64,000 nucleotides of DNA. Source: Massilistercora timonensis. GTDB taxonomy: Bacteria > Bacillota > Clostridia > Lachnospirales > Lachnospiraceae. Location of the stretch: contig NZ_LT990039.1 of assembly GCF_900312975.1 (NCBI RefSeq), positions 186,001 to 250,000 of the forward strand, in the 5' to 3' direction. Position numbers and translations under genes: made by a program. The notes under the pieces were generated by a model. It searched no databases and was not told the origin of the DNA. It saw only the letters and a program-made list of their open reading frames with translations. Position 1 is the first letter of the stretch. The number at the start of each line of letters is the position of its first letter. Shown piece after piece: positions 1-7,660 of this stretch.

Positions 1-2
1 TA

Positions 3-716
3 AAAGCAGAAAACTTCTCATTACAATCAGAACTTTCAGCCAAAAATCAGCGTACTCTTGAAAAAATGTTCCGCTACCTGCGTACATTTCCCTTGGAAGA
101 GACACAGATCGAACTTCTCAGGCAGGATTTGATCGGAATGGCCCGGGAGGCAGAAATGCGGCAGGAGCCTTTTTCTGGAACCCTTGGCAAATCTCCTCTT
201 TCCTTCTGCGATGACCTGCTCCTTGCCTCAGGCCTGGTGGTGATTCCTTCTGGTCGTCGTCTGCTTCGGACCGTTGGATGGTATTATCGGATTATAGGCG
301 GATTTTTCACCTGTGTCAGTCTCTCAAATATTATAGGTATGATTATCGGATTCTTTATCGGAGGAGAAATCTGGGTATTCAAGCTGATCTCCGGAGATCA
401 ATTTGTGCTCTTCCTCTATCAACTCGCAACTTTTTCCATTGGCTGTCTTTTCCTTTATTCTGGAAAACAGGCAATTTACTGTGCTTCTAACAGTTCCATG
501 GCAAGGCGATGTCTTATTTTGGGAATCCTTCTTCTCCTTATACAGATACTTGCTATTTTGATCAACAATATACTAAGAAACTTAGGCTATCTTGTAACCA
601 TAAGCGATTATTTCCCCTCCATCGGGATTTTCATTCAGATCTTCTCCGTACTGGCACTGATTATTCCAATTCTTTATTTTTGTGGAGCCTGGATCAATAT
701 GAAAAGTGTCAAATAG
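3..716 (+). CDS. DUF1048-like membrane protein, 5' end outside window
   Basis: The reading frame is open from position 3 with no stop, so the gene starts upstream; the ATG at 66 is probably internal. The first ~75 visible residues (NQRTLEKMFRYLRTF, RQDLIGMAREAEMRQEPF, then SFCDDLL) resemble the DUF1048 domain, a small helical domain often encoded beside PadR-family regulators. That family call is from memory. The rest carries about four hydrophobic segments, so the protein is predicted to be an integral membrane protein of unknown function. The TAG stop at 714-716 touches the first unit of a 22-bp repeat array, so the last few codons may derive from that element. A PadR regulator gene would be expected just upstream, out of view. 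Confidence 0.6.
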   Translation, partial: KAENFSLQSELSAKNQRTLEKMFRYLRTFPLEETQIELLRQDLIGMAREAEMRQEPFSGTLGKSPLSFCDDLLLASGLVVIPSGRRLLRTVGWYYRIIGGFFTCVSLSNIIGMIIGFFIGGEIWVFKLISGDQFVLFLYQLATFSIGCLFLYSGKQAIYCASNSSMARRCLILGILLLLIQILAILINNILRNLGYLVTISDYFPSIGIFIQIFSVLALIIPILYFCGAWINMKSVK

Positions 717-767
717 GTACACCCCCTTTTGCATTTTGGTACACCCTTCCGCGCATTTTGGTACACC
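716..767. repeat. Three GGTACACC repeats at exact 22-bp spacing
   Basis: The octamer GGTACACC occurs at 716, 738 and 760. The 15-mer GCATTTTGGTACACC is repeated exactly at 731-745 and 753-767. This gives two tandem 22-bp units plus a third start, immediately after the DUF1048-like gene. Such arrays are typical of transposase-binding repeats at transposon ends or of operator arrays; neither role is shown here. No transposase gene is adjacent in the window. Confidence 0.75.
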
Positions 768-771
768 GTAT

Positions 772-824
772 AATTCAATTGAGGACGTAGCCTTTTTGCA
801 AAAGGCTACGTCCTCAATTGAATT
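772..824. repeat. Long GGACG palindrome, 25-bp perfect arms
   Basis: Arms 772-796 and 800-824 are exact reverse complements separated by three bases. The core TCAATTGAGGACGTAG matches the palindrome at 48405-48450 (TCAATTGGGGACGTGG) and resembles those at 18011 and 44613. The right arm runs into the stop codon of the spore protein gene. It lies between two convergent genes and can fold as a strong hairpin with T runs in the centre, so it may also stop transcription. Confidence 0.85.
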
Positions 825-1029
825 ATTTCCCAGCCATCTGTTTTTCCTGCTGTTCGATCATCTTCTTAACCATATATCCGCCAACAGAACCGTTCTGTCT
901 GGATGTCAGGTCGCCGTTATAACCGTCGCTGAGCGGTACTCCCAGTTCGTTTGCAACCTCGTATTTAAACTTGTCTAATGCGCCCTTTGCCTCAGGCACG
1001 GCTGCTTTGTTAGTTGAACGACTTGCCAT
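823..1029 (-). CDS. Small acid-soluble spore protein, alpha/beta type
   Basis: This 68-residue protein has the two conserved blocks of alpha/beta SASPs: KFKYEVANELGVPL, which contains the region cut by the germination protease GPR, and the C-terminal NGSVGGYMVKKMIEQQE. Proteins of this family coat forespore DNA and shift it to an A-like form that resists UV and heat; on germination they are degraded as an amino acid source. The start has a strong ribosome site, AAGGAGGAG, seven bases upstream. The stop codon overlaps the palindrome at 772-824. Expression would be expected in the forespore from a sigma-G promoter, but I could not find a clean one upstream. Confidence 0.95.
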   Translation of the reverse strand: MASRSTNKAAVPEAKGALDKFKYEVANELGVPLSDGYNGDLTSRQNGSVGGYMVKKMIEQQEKQMAGK

Positions 1030-1100
1030 GATTTACTCCTCCTTCTTGTATCTTTGTAACAGCTTTTCGCTTCGTGTTACAACCATAGTATATGGAGGAT

Positions 1101-3131
1101 TTAAATTATTACACTGTCAGTTCCTTCATATTCTGGAAGATTCTTCACCCACTCTTCTTCATTTTTCAAAATTTCATCAGCCGCTTCATTGGCCATCTGC
1201 AGGATCTTCGCGTCCTGGAATACATCTCCCAGCCGGAAGTTGAAAAGGCCGCTCTGGCGGATCCCAAAAAGGTCGCCGGGCCCGCGAAGCCGCAGATCCT
1301 CGCTTGCGATCTTGAACCCGTCGTTAGTGTCCCGTAGAATGGACAGTCTCTCCTTTGTCTCTTCTGCCCGGGAAGCGCTCATGAAAATGCAATAAGACTG
1401 GTGTTTTCCTCTTCCCACCCGGCCCCGCAGCTGATGGAGCTGCGCCAGGCCAAAGCGCTCTGCGTTCTCGATCATCATAACCGTGGCGTTTGGCACATCG
1501 ATCCCAACCTCGATAACCGTAGTGGAGACCAGGATCTGGATCTCATTTCTCCCGAATGCCTCCATGATCTCATCTTTAAGCGCCGCCTTCATCTTCCCGT
1601 GCAGACAGGCCACCCGGATATCCGGTCCCATCTCCTCCTGGAGCATCGCCCCGTAATCCTGCACGTTCTCCGCCTCCAGCTGCTCGCTCTCCTCCACCAT
1701 GGGACAGATCACATAGCACTGCCGCCCTGCGGCGATCTCTTTCTTCATAAATGTATACGCCGTCTTGCGATAACCAGTGTCAACTACACAGTTCTTAATT
1801 GGAAGCCGGTTGGCCGGCAGTTCATCGATCACGGAAATGTCCAGATCACCATACAAAATGATGGCCAGCGTCCGGGGGATTGGCGTAGCGCTCATCACCA
1901 GCACATGAGGCATGCCTCCCTTTCCGGCAAATGCTTCTCTTTGCTTTACTCCAAACCGGTGCTGCTCATCGGTGATCACCAGCGCCAGGCAGTCGTAATT
2001 TACCGCGCTCTGGATCAGCGCGTGGGTTCCGATGATGATCCTGGCGTATCCGCACTCGATCCGGTCATAGGCCCGCCGCTTCTCCTTCGCCGTCATGGAG
2101 CCGGTGAGCAGTTCCACCTTCACCGGGATCTCATATTCTTCCAATAACTTTGTAATGGATTCATAATGCTGTCTTGCCAGCACCTCCGTGGGGGCCATCA
2201 TAGCCGCCTGGTACCCGTGAAGAGCCGTGTTGAGAAGGGCCAGCACCGCCACAATGGTCTTGCCTGAGCCCACATCCCCCTGGACCAGCCGGGACATTAC
2301 CGTATCAGAAGCCAGATCGCCTGCGATCTCTCCCCACACCTTTCTCTGGGCTCCGGTCAGGGAAAAGGGCAGCTCGCCGATCAGCTTCTCCACTTTTTCG
2401 TCCACATCCATCACATAGTTATTCTCCATCCGCTGATTGCTGTCCTTAAGTCTTCGAAGGGACAGGATAAATGCCAGGAACTCTTCAAAGACCAGCCGCT
2501 TCCTTGCATGGAAATACACTTCTTTATCCTCTGGAAAATGAATCCCCCGCAGCGCATAATTGTACTCCGCCAGACTGTACTTCATCCGCAGATCCTCTGG
2601 CAGCACCTCCCGGGAGAGATCCAGATTCTTCAGCACCTGCCCCACCGCTTTTGAAACCCCGTTGTTAGTCAGGCCTTTGGTCAGGCCATAAATGGGCTGC
2701 AGCGTTCCCGACTTCTCCTCATACTTCTCGGGCGGATAGAAGATCTCCGGCTGCTCCATCGCAAGCTCCCGGCCTTTCCTGACCACACGGCCTCTCAGGG
2801 TGACCGCCCCGCCGCCGGAAAATGTATTCCGCAGAAAGGGCATCCGGAACCACACGGCCTTAAGCGTCCCGGTCAGATCCCTGACATGAAGCGTAGTCAC
2901 CGGAAGCCTGCGGTTTCCCGCTACCTGCACTCTCCCGAAGATCGCGCCGGTGACGGTACAGATTTTCCCCTCTTCCGCCTCGCTGACCGGAACCGGCTCT
3001 TCATAGACGTCATATCCTCTGGGATAATACCGGAGCAGATCTCCCGCCGTATAAATATTCAATTTCTCAAACAGCTTCTCGGTCTTCTCTCCGATCCCTT
3101 TGATCTCCCGGATGGGGGTTCCCTCCGTCAT
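1101..3131 (-). CDS. recG: ATP-dependent DNA helicase RecG
   Basis: This superfamily 2 helicase remodels stalled replication forks and branch-migrates recombination intermediates. The protein is 676 residues, the usual RecG length. A helix-hairpin-helix-like segment (REIKGIGEKTEKLFEKL) and an OB-fold wedge fill roughly residues 5-150. The motor follows, with Walker A GDVGSGKT near 284-292, DEQH box near 389-392, and the late motifs STTVIEVGIDVPNATVM and QLHQLRGRVGRG. The chosen ATG has AAGGAGG seven bases upstream; a longer in-frame start 33 bases earlier lacks that site. It follows fakA in the same direction, an order common in Firmicutes. Confidence 0.97.
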   Translation of the reverse strand: MTEGTPIREIKGIGEKTEKLFEKLNIYTAGDLLRYYPRGYDVYEEPVPVSEAEEGKICTVTGAIFGRVQVAGNRRLPVTTLHVRDLTGTLKAVWFRMPFLRNTFSGGGAVTLRGRVVRKGRELAMEQPEIFYPPEKYEEKSGTLQPIYGLTKGLTNNGVSKAVGQVLKNLDLSREVLPEDLRMKYSLAEYNYALRGIHFPEDKEVYFHARKRLVFEEFLAFILSLRRLKDSNQRMENNYVMDVDEKVEKLIGELPFSLTGAQRKVWGEIAGDLASDTVMSRLVQGDVGSGKTIVAVLALLNTALHGYQAAMMAPTEVLARQHYESITKLLEEYEIPVKVELLTGSMTAKEKRRAYDRIECGYARIIIGTHALIQSAVNYDCLALVITDEQHRFGVKQREAFAGKGGMPHVLVMSATPIPRTLAIILYGDLDISVIDELPANRLPIKNCVVDTGYRKTAYTFMKKEIAAGRQCYVICPMVEESEQLEAENVQDYGAMLQEEMGPDIRVACLHGKMKAALKDEIMEAFGRNEIQILVSTTVIEVGIDVPNATVMMIENAERFGLAQLHQLRGRVGRGKHQSYCIFMSASRAEETKERLSILRDTNDGFKIASEDLRLRGPGDLFGIRQSGLFNFRLGDVFQDAKILQMANEAADEILKNEEEWVKNLPEYEGTDSVII

Positions 3132-3165
3132 CGCACGCCTCCTTGAGTTTCCCTTTACCTTCAAA

Positions 3166-3194
3166 TGCCCCGGCGTCTTTCAACTGCCGGGGCA
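3166..3194 (-). terminator. Hairpin between fakA and recG
   Basis: A 9-bp perfect G+C-rich stem (TGCCCCGGC at 3166-3174 with GCCGGGGCA at 3186-3194) lies just after the fakA stop. On the minus strand it is followed by ATTTGAAGG, a poor T run. It may be a weak terminator or a processing/stability hairpin upstream of recG. Confidence 0.4.
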
Positions 3195-3220
3195 CCCTTT
3201 TAAATCCTTGCTATATGCTG

Positions 3221-4888
3221 TTACTCTACCGCCAGGATATAGTAGTAGATCGGCTGTCCGCCGCTGTGGACGTCCACATCCACATCCGGATAGAGCTCTG
3301 TGATCTCCTGAGTAAATCTCTCCGCATCTTCCTCGTTTACTTCCTCGCCGTAATAGAGGCTGATCAGTTCAGAATCCTCATCCACCAGCTGGGAGAGCAT
3401 ATCCTTGACGGTCTCCTCGATCTCACTTCCCACAGACAGGATCCCCTTGTCGCCGATCCCCATGATGTCTCCTTCATGGATCTCCTTGTCGTCAATGTGG
3501 GTATCCCGCACCGCATAGGTGATCTGACCGGATTTGACATGCTGGATCTGTTCCAGCATAGCCTCTTCGTTCTCCCCGGCGGAAGCTTCCGGCATAAAGT
3601 TGATGATGGCGGTGATCCCCTGGGGAACCGTCTTGGTGGGGATCACGATGATCTCCTTGTCTTTCACCAGATCTTTCGCCTGGTTTGCCGCAAGCACGAT
3701 ATTCTTATTATTTGGAAGAATGAAAATGGAATCTGCGTTCACATGATCCACCGCGTTCAGCATATCCTCCGTACTTGGATTCATGGTCTGGCCGCCCTCG
3801 ATGATATAGTCAGCGCCCAGCTCCCGGAAGATCTCATTCATTCCCTCACCGATGGATACCGCGATAAAGCCCATGGGCTTCCTTGGCTCATCCTTCTTCG
3901 CCTCTTCTGCCTGCTGCGCCGCAACCTTCTCCGCCTCACGGATCAGCTTCTCCTGATGCTCTTCCCGCATGTTGTCTACCTTCATCCGGGAGAGCTGGCC
4001 GTAAGTCAGACCCTTTTCAAAAGCCAGACCGGGATGGTTGGTGTGCACATGGATCTTTACCACATCCTCGTCCGCCACGCAGACAATGGAATCTCCAATG
4101 GAGGAGAGATAGGACTTCAGCTCCTTCTCATCCTTTTCTGTAAATTCTTTCTCTGTCAGAATGATAAACTCGGTACAGTAACCGAACTTGATATCCGCCG
4201 CTTCCTGAGGCGCCGCCATCTTTCCAACGCCTGCTCCGCTTCCGGGAGTGATGGCGCTGTAGTCGATCTCCTTGCCCAGGAAAGCGTCATATGCCCCCCG
4301 GATCACTTCCAGCAGACCCTGGCCGCCGGAATCAACCACGCCTGCTTCCTTGAGCACCGGCAGAAGGTCCGGCGTCTTTGCCAGCACTTCCTCCGCATGC
4401 TTGATCACTTCCGGGATGAACACTTCCAGATCATCCGTCTCCAGCGCCATCTCCGCCGCTTTCTCCGCGATCCCGCTGGCCACTGTAAGGATGGTTCCCT
4501 CCTTCGGCTTCATAACTGCCTTGTAGGCTGTATCCCGAGCCCGGGCACAGGCCGCTGCCAGCCCCGCTGCGTCGATCTCCTTCTCCTCCCGGATGGATTT
4601 GGTAAATCCCCGGAGGAGCTGGGACAGGATCACGCCCGAGTTTCCTCTGGCTCCACGCAGAGAACCGGAAGAAATCGCCTTGGCCAGATCCTTCATATTA
4701 TAGTCTGTCAGAGCAGTCACTTCTTTGGCCGCGGACATGATGGTCAGGGACATATTGGTCCCCGTATCTCCGTCCGGCACCGGGAAGACGTTCAGTTCAT
4801 TGATAAATTCTTTCTTGGATTCGATATTCTGTGCGCCTGCCAAGAACATCTTCGCAAGCATTTCCACATTAATAGTTTTTGTAGCCAC
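3221..4888 (-). CDS. fakA: DAK-domain fatty acid kinase FakA (YloV family)
   Basis: FakA binds ATP and, with a fatty-acid-bound FakB (DegV family), makes acyl-phosphate for phospholipid synthesis from exogenous fatty acids. The 555-residue protein has the N-terminal DAK2 nucleotide-binding domain: NVFPVPDGDTGTNM near residues 33-46 supplies the Mg-binding aspartates, and GSLRGARGNSGVILSQ follows near 75-90. A charged spacer rich in A, E and K lies around residue 330. The C-terminal DegV-like portion includes GITAIINFMPEASAGEN and ends ...YYYILAVE. It is directly downstream of the Asp23-family gene, the conserved yloU-yloV pairing. No FakB is seen in the window. Confidence 0.93.
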   Translation of the reverse strand: MATKTINVEMLAKMFLAGAQNIESKKEFINELNVFPVPDGDTGTNMSLTIMSAAKEVTALTDYNMKDLAKAISSGSLRGARGNSGVILSQLLRGFTKSIREEKEIDAAGLAAACARARDTAYKAVMKPKEGTILTVASGIAEKAAEMALETDDLEVFIPEVIKHAEEVLAKTPDLLPVLKEAGVVDSGGQGLLEVIRGAYDAFLGKEIDYSAITPGSGAGVGKMAAPQEAADIKFGYCTEFIILTEKEFTEKDEKELKSYLSSIGDSIVCVADEDVVKIHVHTNHPGLAFEKGLTYGQLSRMKVDNMREEHQEKLIREAEKVAAQQAEEAKKDEPRKPMGFIAVSIGEGMNEIFRELGADYIIEGGQTMNPSTEDMLNAVDHVNADSIFILPNNKNIVLAANQAKDLVKDKEIIVIPTKTVPQGITAIINFMPEASAGENEEAMLEQIQHVKSGQITYAVRDTHIDDKEIHEGDIMGIGDKGILSVGSEIEETVKDMLSQLVDEDSELISLYYGEEVNEEDAERFTQEITELYPDVDVDVHSGGQPIYYYILAVE

Positions 4889-4908
4889 TTCCTATGTTCC
4901 TCCTTAAA

Positions 4909-5268
4909 CTAATCGATGACCCTGACGCCTTCGATGTAGATATTGATCTTGTCCACAGGCATTCCGGAAAATTCTTCCACCCTGTACTTCACATTGCTGA
5001 TCAGATTCTCCGTCACTGCGGAAATGCTGACTCCATACGCCACGATAATATGAAAATTCAAAGTGATGTGGTTCTCCTCCGAAATCATCACCTGGATGCC
5101 TCTGGTCAGGCTCTCCTTCTTCAGAAGATGGACCAGTCCGTCTTTTACATTCACCGCGGCCATTCCCACGATCCCAAAACACTCCACCGCAACGGTTCCG
5201 GCATATTTTGCCACAACCTCCGGATCTACGGTGATGATACCAAGGTCGGTGCTTATACATCCCTTCAT
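4909..5268 (-). CDS. Asp23/Gls24 family envelope stress protein (YloU-like)
   Basis: The 119-residue protein matches the short Asp23/Gls24 (YloU) family: MKGCISTDLGIITVDPEVVAKYAG at the start, then a VNVKDG turn and VDKINIYIEGVRV at the end. Members are cytoplasmic proteins often linked to the envelope; their exact function is unclear. I chose the ATG at 5268 because GGAGG lies eight bases upstream and family homology begins there; the frame extends 33 codons further up, but that part is not family-like. It lies 20 bases upstream of fakA and is probably cotranscribed with it. Confidence 0.9.
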   Translation of the reverse strand: MKGCISTDLGIITVDPEVVAKYAGTVAVECFGIVGMAAVNVKDGLVHLLKKESLTRGIQVMISEENHITLNFHIIVAYGVSISAVTENLISNVKYRVEEFSGMPVDKINIYIEGVRVID

Positions 5269-5370
5269 ATTAGAAACCTCCACTTCTCCTAGGATATTTT
5301 CCTTGCATATTTGCTTAGTGTTTCTATTATACCCTGTTTCCCGTGATAATACAAGATTCCCGGGCACACA

Positions 5371-5405
5371 AAAAACCCAGATTCCGTAATGAAATCTGAG
5401 TTTTT
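5371..5405 (-). terminator. rpmB terminator
   Basis: On the minus strand AAAAACTCAGATT and AATCTGGGTTTTT form a stem around a ten-base loop, ending in a T6 run, 22 bases after the rpmB stop. The A run on the other arm means it could also act in the plus direction. Confidence 0.85.
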
Positions 5406-5426
5406 AACTGCTTTTTTGCACTTTGC

Positions 5427-5615
5427 CTATGCACGCTCCACTTTGCCTGATCTTAAGCAGGAAGTGCAAACATACATTTTCTTCGTAGCACCATTCTCTG
5501 TCTTTACGCGAACAGACTTTACATTTGATTTCCACATCTTAGGTGTCCTTCTATGAGAGTGGCTCACGTGATTTCCAAAATGAGCTCCCTTCTGACAAAT
5601 AGCACATTTAGCCAT
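5427..5615 (-). CDS. rpmB: 50S ribosomal protein L28
   Basis: At 62 residues this is a standard L28: MAKCAICQKGAHFGNHVSHS followed by NVKSVRV and the C-terminal CTSCLRSGKV. The cysteine pairs CAIC and CTSC suggest the zinc-binding form of L28. The gene stands alone between its own promoter (5671-5699) and terminator (5371-5405), with AGGAGGTG as ribosome site. A divergently placed DAK/Asp23 pair beside rpmB is more usual in Bacilli; here all point the same way. Confidence 0.98.
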   Translation of the reverse strand: MAKCAICQKGAHFGNHVSHSHRRTPKMWKSNVKSVRVKTENGATKKMYVCTSCLRSGKVERA

Positions 5616-5670
5616 GACTACACCTCCTAACGCTCATAATAAGTCTTTCTACAGACTCGCAACAATAGTT

Positions 5671-5699
5671 ATTTTAGCAGAATGATCTTAAAATTGCAA
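5671..5699 (-). promoter_or_regulatory. Probable housekeeping promoter of rpmB
   Basis: On the minus strand: -35 TTGCAA (5694-5699), 17-base spacer, -10 TAAAAT (5671-5676). Transcription would start near 5664, giving a leader of about 50 bases before the rpmB ATG. Confidence 0.7.
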
Positions 5700-5720
5700 G
5701 CATTATTTCAGAATTTATCT

Positions 5721-5861
5721 TCATTTACAGCAAAATAAATTATAACCTGCCAGAACACACAGTAAAATGCACAGCACTTCCACAAATGTATTGGGCAGGA
5801 TCAACGCCAGGATGATCCCCACTGCAACCCAGAACAGGGCGAATCCGATGATCCGTTTCAA
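5721..5861 (-). CDS. Small membrane protein, 46 aa, TTG start
   Basis: A 46-codon frame starts TTG AAA CGG at 5861 with AGGGGG seven bases upstream and ends with TGA at 5721. The product, beginning (M)KRIIGFALFWVAVGII and ending LAGYNLFCCK, has two hydrophobic stretches joined by LPNTFVE, so a two-helix membrane miniprotein is likely. It fills the gap between the ytfJ gene and rpmB. I do not know its function. The sensible hydrophobicity pattern, charged start and ribosome site support a real gene. Confidence 0.7.
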   Translation of the reverse strand: MKRIIGFALFWVAVGIILALILPNTFVEVLCILLCVLAGYNLFCCK

Positions 5862-5916
5862 ACTGCTGCCCCCTGCCGGCCTTTTCTATCATTCTATGTC
5901 TTACACGCCTGGAAGA

Positions 5917-6300
5917 TTACTCCTCTTCCAGAATGTCCATCACATCCTGTTCGCTCATAGTCTCTTCCTTTTTGGAGCCAAACTTATCCACCACATCTGG
6001 GATCATATCCAGAATCTTGGTCATGGTATCCTGATTCTTGATATTCACCAGGCGGGTCTTGTCATTCTGGATCACCAGGACCGCGCAGGGCGTCATCTTA
6101 CCACCGATACCGCCGGCTCCCTTCTCCTTCTGATCTGCGTTGAAGGCGCCCGCCCCCACGGCGAAAGACACATCCACCAGGGGAAGGATGATGGTATCCC
6201 CGATATGGATGGCGTCACCCACCACCGTCTTGGATGAGAACACTCCGTCCATCCCGTGGAACAAAGCCTCTACCGTACCCTTGAAATTATTGTCTGCCAT
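5917..6300 (-). CDS. ytfJ: GerW/YtfJ family sporulation protein
   Basis: The 127-residue protein is full length for the YtfJ/GerW family, needed for normal spore germination in Bacillus subtilis. Recognisable blocks are VEALFHGMDGVFSSKTVVGD near residue 10, the glycine-rich core GAGGIGGKMTP, and PDVVDKF. It sits 35 bases downstream of the DUF2953 gene, the same ytfI-ytfJ neighbourhood seen in Bacillus. Together with the SASP gene it marks the organism as a spore former. Confidence 0.93.
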   Translation of the reverse strand: MADNNFKGTVEALFHGMDGVFSSKTVVGDAIHIGDTIILPLVDVSFAVGAGAFNADQKEKGAGGIGGKMTPCAVLVIQNDKTRLVNIKNQDTMTKILDMIPDVVDKFGSKKEETMSEQDVMDILEEE

Positions 6301-6335
6301 ACTTCTTATTCCTCCTGTATCGCTGCCTGATACTC

Positions 6336-7322
6336 TTACAGCTCAAACTCCTTAATATTTCTGTAGGTCTCCCGCACATCCCGGTTCCAGAACAGGTTCC
6401 AGGCAAAGACGGCCACATGCCACAGACGGGCCTTCCCTTTAACCCGGGCCTTTCCCTCCAGAACGCTGCGCTCAAAATCCGGCCGGATCTCAGTATAGCT
6501 TCCAATAAAAGGATAGATCATACTCAGTCCTGCCAGCACCTGTCCCGTGGTGCAGGGATCCTCGAACCCATAGACCACCTGCAGGGCGCCGTCCTTTGGC
6601 TTCAGTCCTCCAAGAAGGCGGACCGTCTCCTTTTTCAGCCTTTTCCACGCCGCCTTGTGAGTCTCGCTTTCCAGGAATTGAAGGACCTTGTCCTTCTTCT
6701 CCCCTAACAGCCTTATCTTATCACAAAAGCCCGAGAATGTACATTTGATCTTGTGAAACCAGGCCTTTATTTTCTCCCAAAGGGACTTTTCTTTCCTGCG
6801 GGAAGTCTTGTGTATCTGCGTTTTTGTTTCCTCAGCATGCGCAGGTTCCGGTTCAGGACTTTCTTCAGCTTCCGAAACATTTTCCCCTTCTTCATTCTCT
6901 TCAGCAGTTTCAATTTCTTCAACTGTTTCCACTGCTTCGTCTTTCTCAGCTGTTTTAACTGTTTCAGGTTTTTCAGCTTCTTCAGTTGTCTCAGTTTCTT
7001 TCCTTTTTTCAGGATGTTCATGGCTTGCCCTCTCTTCCTCCTCCGGTCTCCCTTTGGTTTTCTTTCCATATTTCTTCCATGCGATCCGCAGTCTCCAGCC
7101 GGCCTTCCCGTTCCTGTAATACCCTTCCGCCCGGATGAAATGGAACAGCCAGGTGGCCTTTCCCTTTGCCCTAAAGGTATCCCGGGAACCCTCACATCTG
7201 GCGGACGCCTCATAGCGGATGGGAACAAAAAGAAGGATTCCCACAAGCAATACCAGTATTCCCAGTATGACTGCCAGTATGATACCTATTATCTTTAAGA
7301 TCAACAAAAGTATGTGCAGCAT
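6336..7322 (-). CDS. DUF2953 protein (YtfI-like), membrane-anchored
   Basis: Residues 1-35 form one long hydrophobic helix ending in FVPIRYEA, the typical DUF2953 start. A long linker (about residues 90-170) is dominated by E, K, T and V in repeated ETVE/ETAE steps, then comes a basic patch. The C-terminal domain (LLGGLKPKDGALQVVYGFEDPCTTGQVL, then RPDFERSVLEGKARVKGKARLWH) matches the family. It precedes ytfJ, as in Bacillus, which points to a sporulation-linked role. The linker is low-complexity and likely disordered; its length should vary between strains. Confidence 0.85.
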   Translation of the reverse strand: MLHILLLILKIIGIILAVILGILVLLVGILLFVPIRYEASARCEGSRDTFRAKGKATWLFHFIRAEGYYRNGKAGWRLRIAWKKYGKKTKGRPEEEERASHEHPEKRKETETTEEAEKPETVKTAEKDEAVETVEEIETAEENEEGENVSEAEESPEPEPAHAEETKTQIHKTSRRKEKSLWEKIKAWFHKIKCTFSGFCDKIRLLGEKKDKVLQFLESETHKAAWKRLKKETVRLLGGLKPKDGALQVVYGFEDPCTTGQVLAGLSMIYPFIGSYTEIRPDFERSVLEGKARVKGKARLWHVAVFAWNLFWNRDVRETYRNIKEFEL

Positions 7323-7323
7323 C

Positions 7324-7647
7324 TCATTCTTCCTGTTCCCTGTTTAAGATATAGGAACGGACATCCGTACCTTTTGTCTCATTATACACTTCTTCGACGA
7401 TTTTTTCTACTAATTCCAGCGCATCCTCATGGTCTTTTGCGATCCCCACTACGAAAAGGTCTCTGTCCGGGAAAGAAGGCTGCAGAAAAAGCAGGCTGGA
7501 ACAGATCTCCAGCTGTCTTCCCATCTCGTCCGGGAGGGTTACCAGATGGATGGGCGACTGGAAACGCCCTGCCTCCAGGCGCCGGATGATCTTCTCCCTT
7601 TTCTTCTCCACTTTTTCTGTCAGGTATAAATGCCGGTAATACCTCAT
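7324..7647 (-). CDS. Conserved hypothetical protein, 107 aa
   Basis: I do not recognise a named family. The protein starts MRYYRHLYLTEKVEKKREKII and is mixed alpha/beta with no signal or membrane segment: a basic helix first, then VTLPDEMGRQLEICSSLLFLQ, FPDRDLFVVGIAKDHEDALELVEKIVEEV. It looks cytoplasmic. The start at 7647 has GGAG eight bases upstream; the frame continues to 7680, but that would overlap the upstream penicillin-binding protein gene by 20 bases. It ends one base before the DUF2953 start, so the two are translationally close and probably share a transcript and perhaps a process. Confidence 0.75.
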   Translation of the reverse strand: MRYYRHLYLTEKVEKKREKIIRRLEAGRFQSPIHLVTLPDEMGRQLEICSSLLFLQPSFPDRDLFVVGIAKDHEDALELVEKIVEEVYNETKGTDVRSYILNREQEE

Positions 7648-7660
7648 GGTTTCTTCTCCG

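Noticed and set aside
66-716. Start of the first gene at ATG 66
   Set aside because: The frame is open to the window edge and the upstream residues continue the helical N-terminal domain.
1030-1100. Sigma-G promoter of the SASP gene
   Set aside because: CATATACTATGG resembles a -10 region, but spacing and the -35 region do not fit well enough to annotate.
3143-4912. Long plus-strand open frame of 589 codons
   Set aside because: It is antisense to fakA, has no ribosome site or recognisable family, and reflects codon bias of fakA.
6767-7246. K/L-rich open frames opposite or within the DUF2953 linker
   Set aside because: They are by-products of the low-complexity GAA/AAG-rich linker DNA in other frames.
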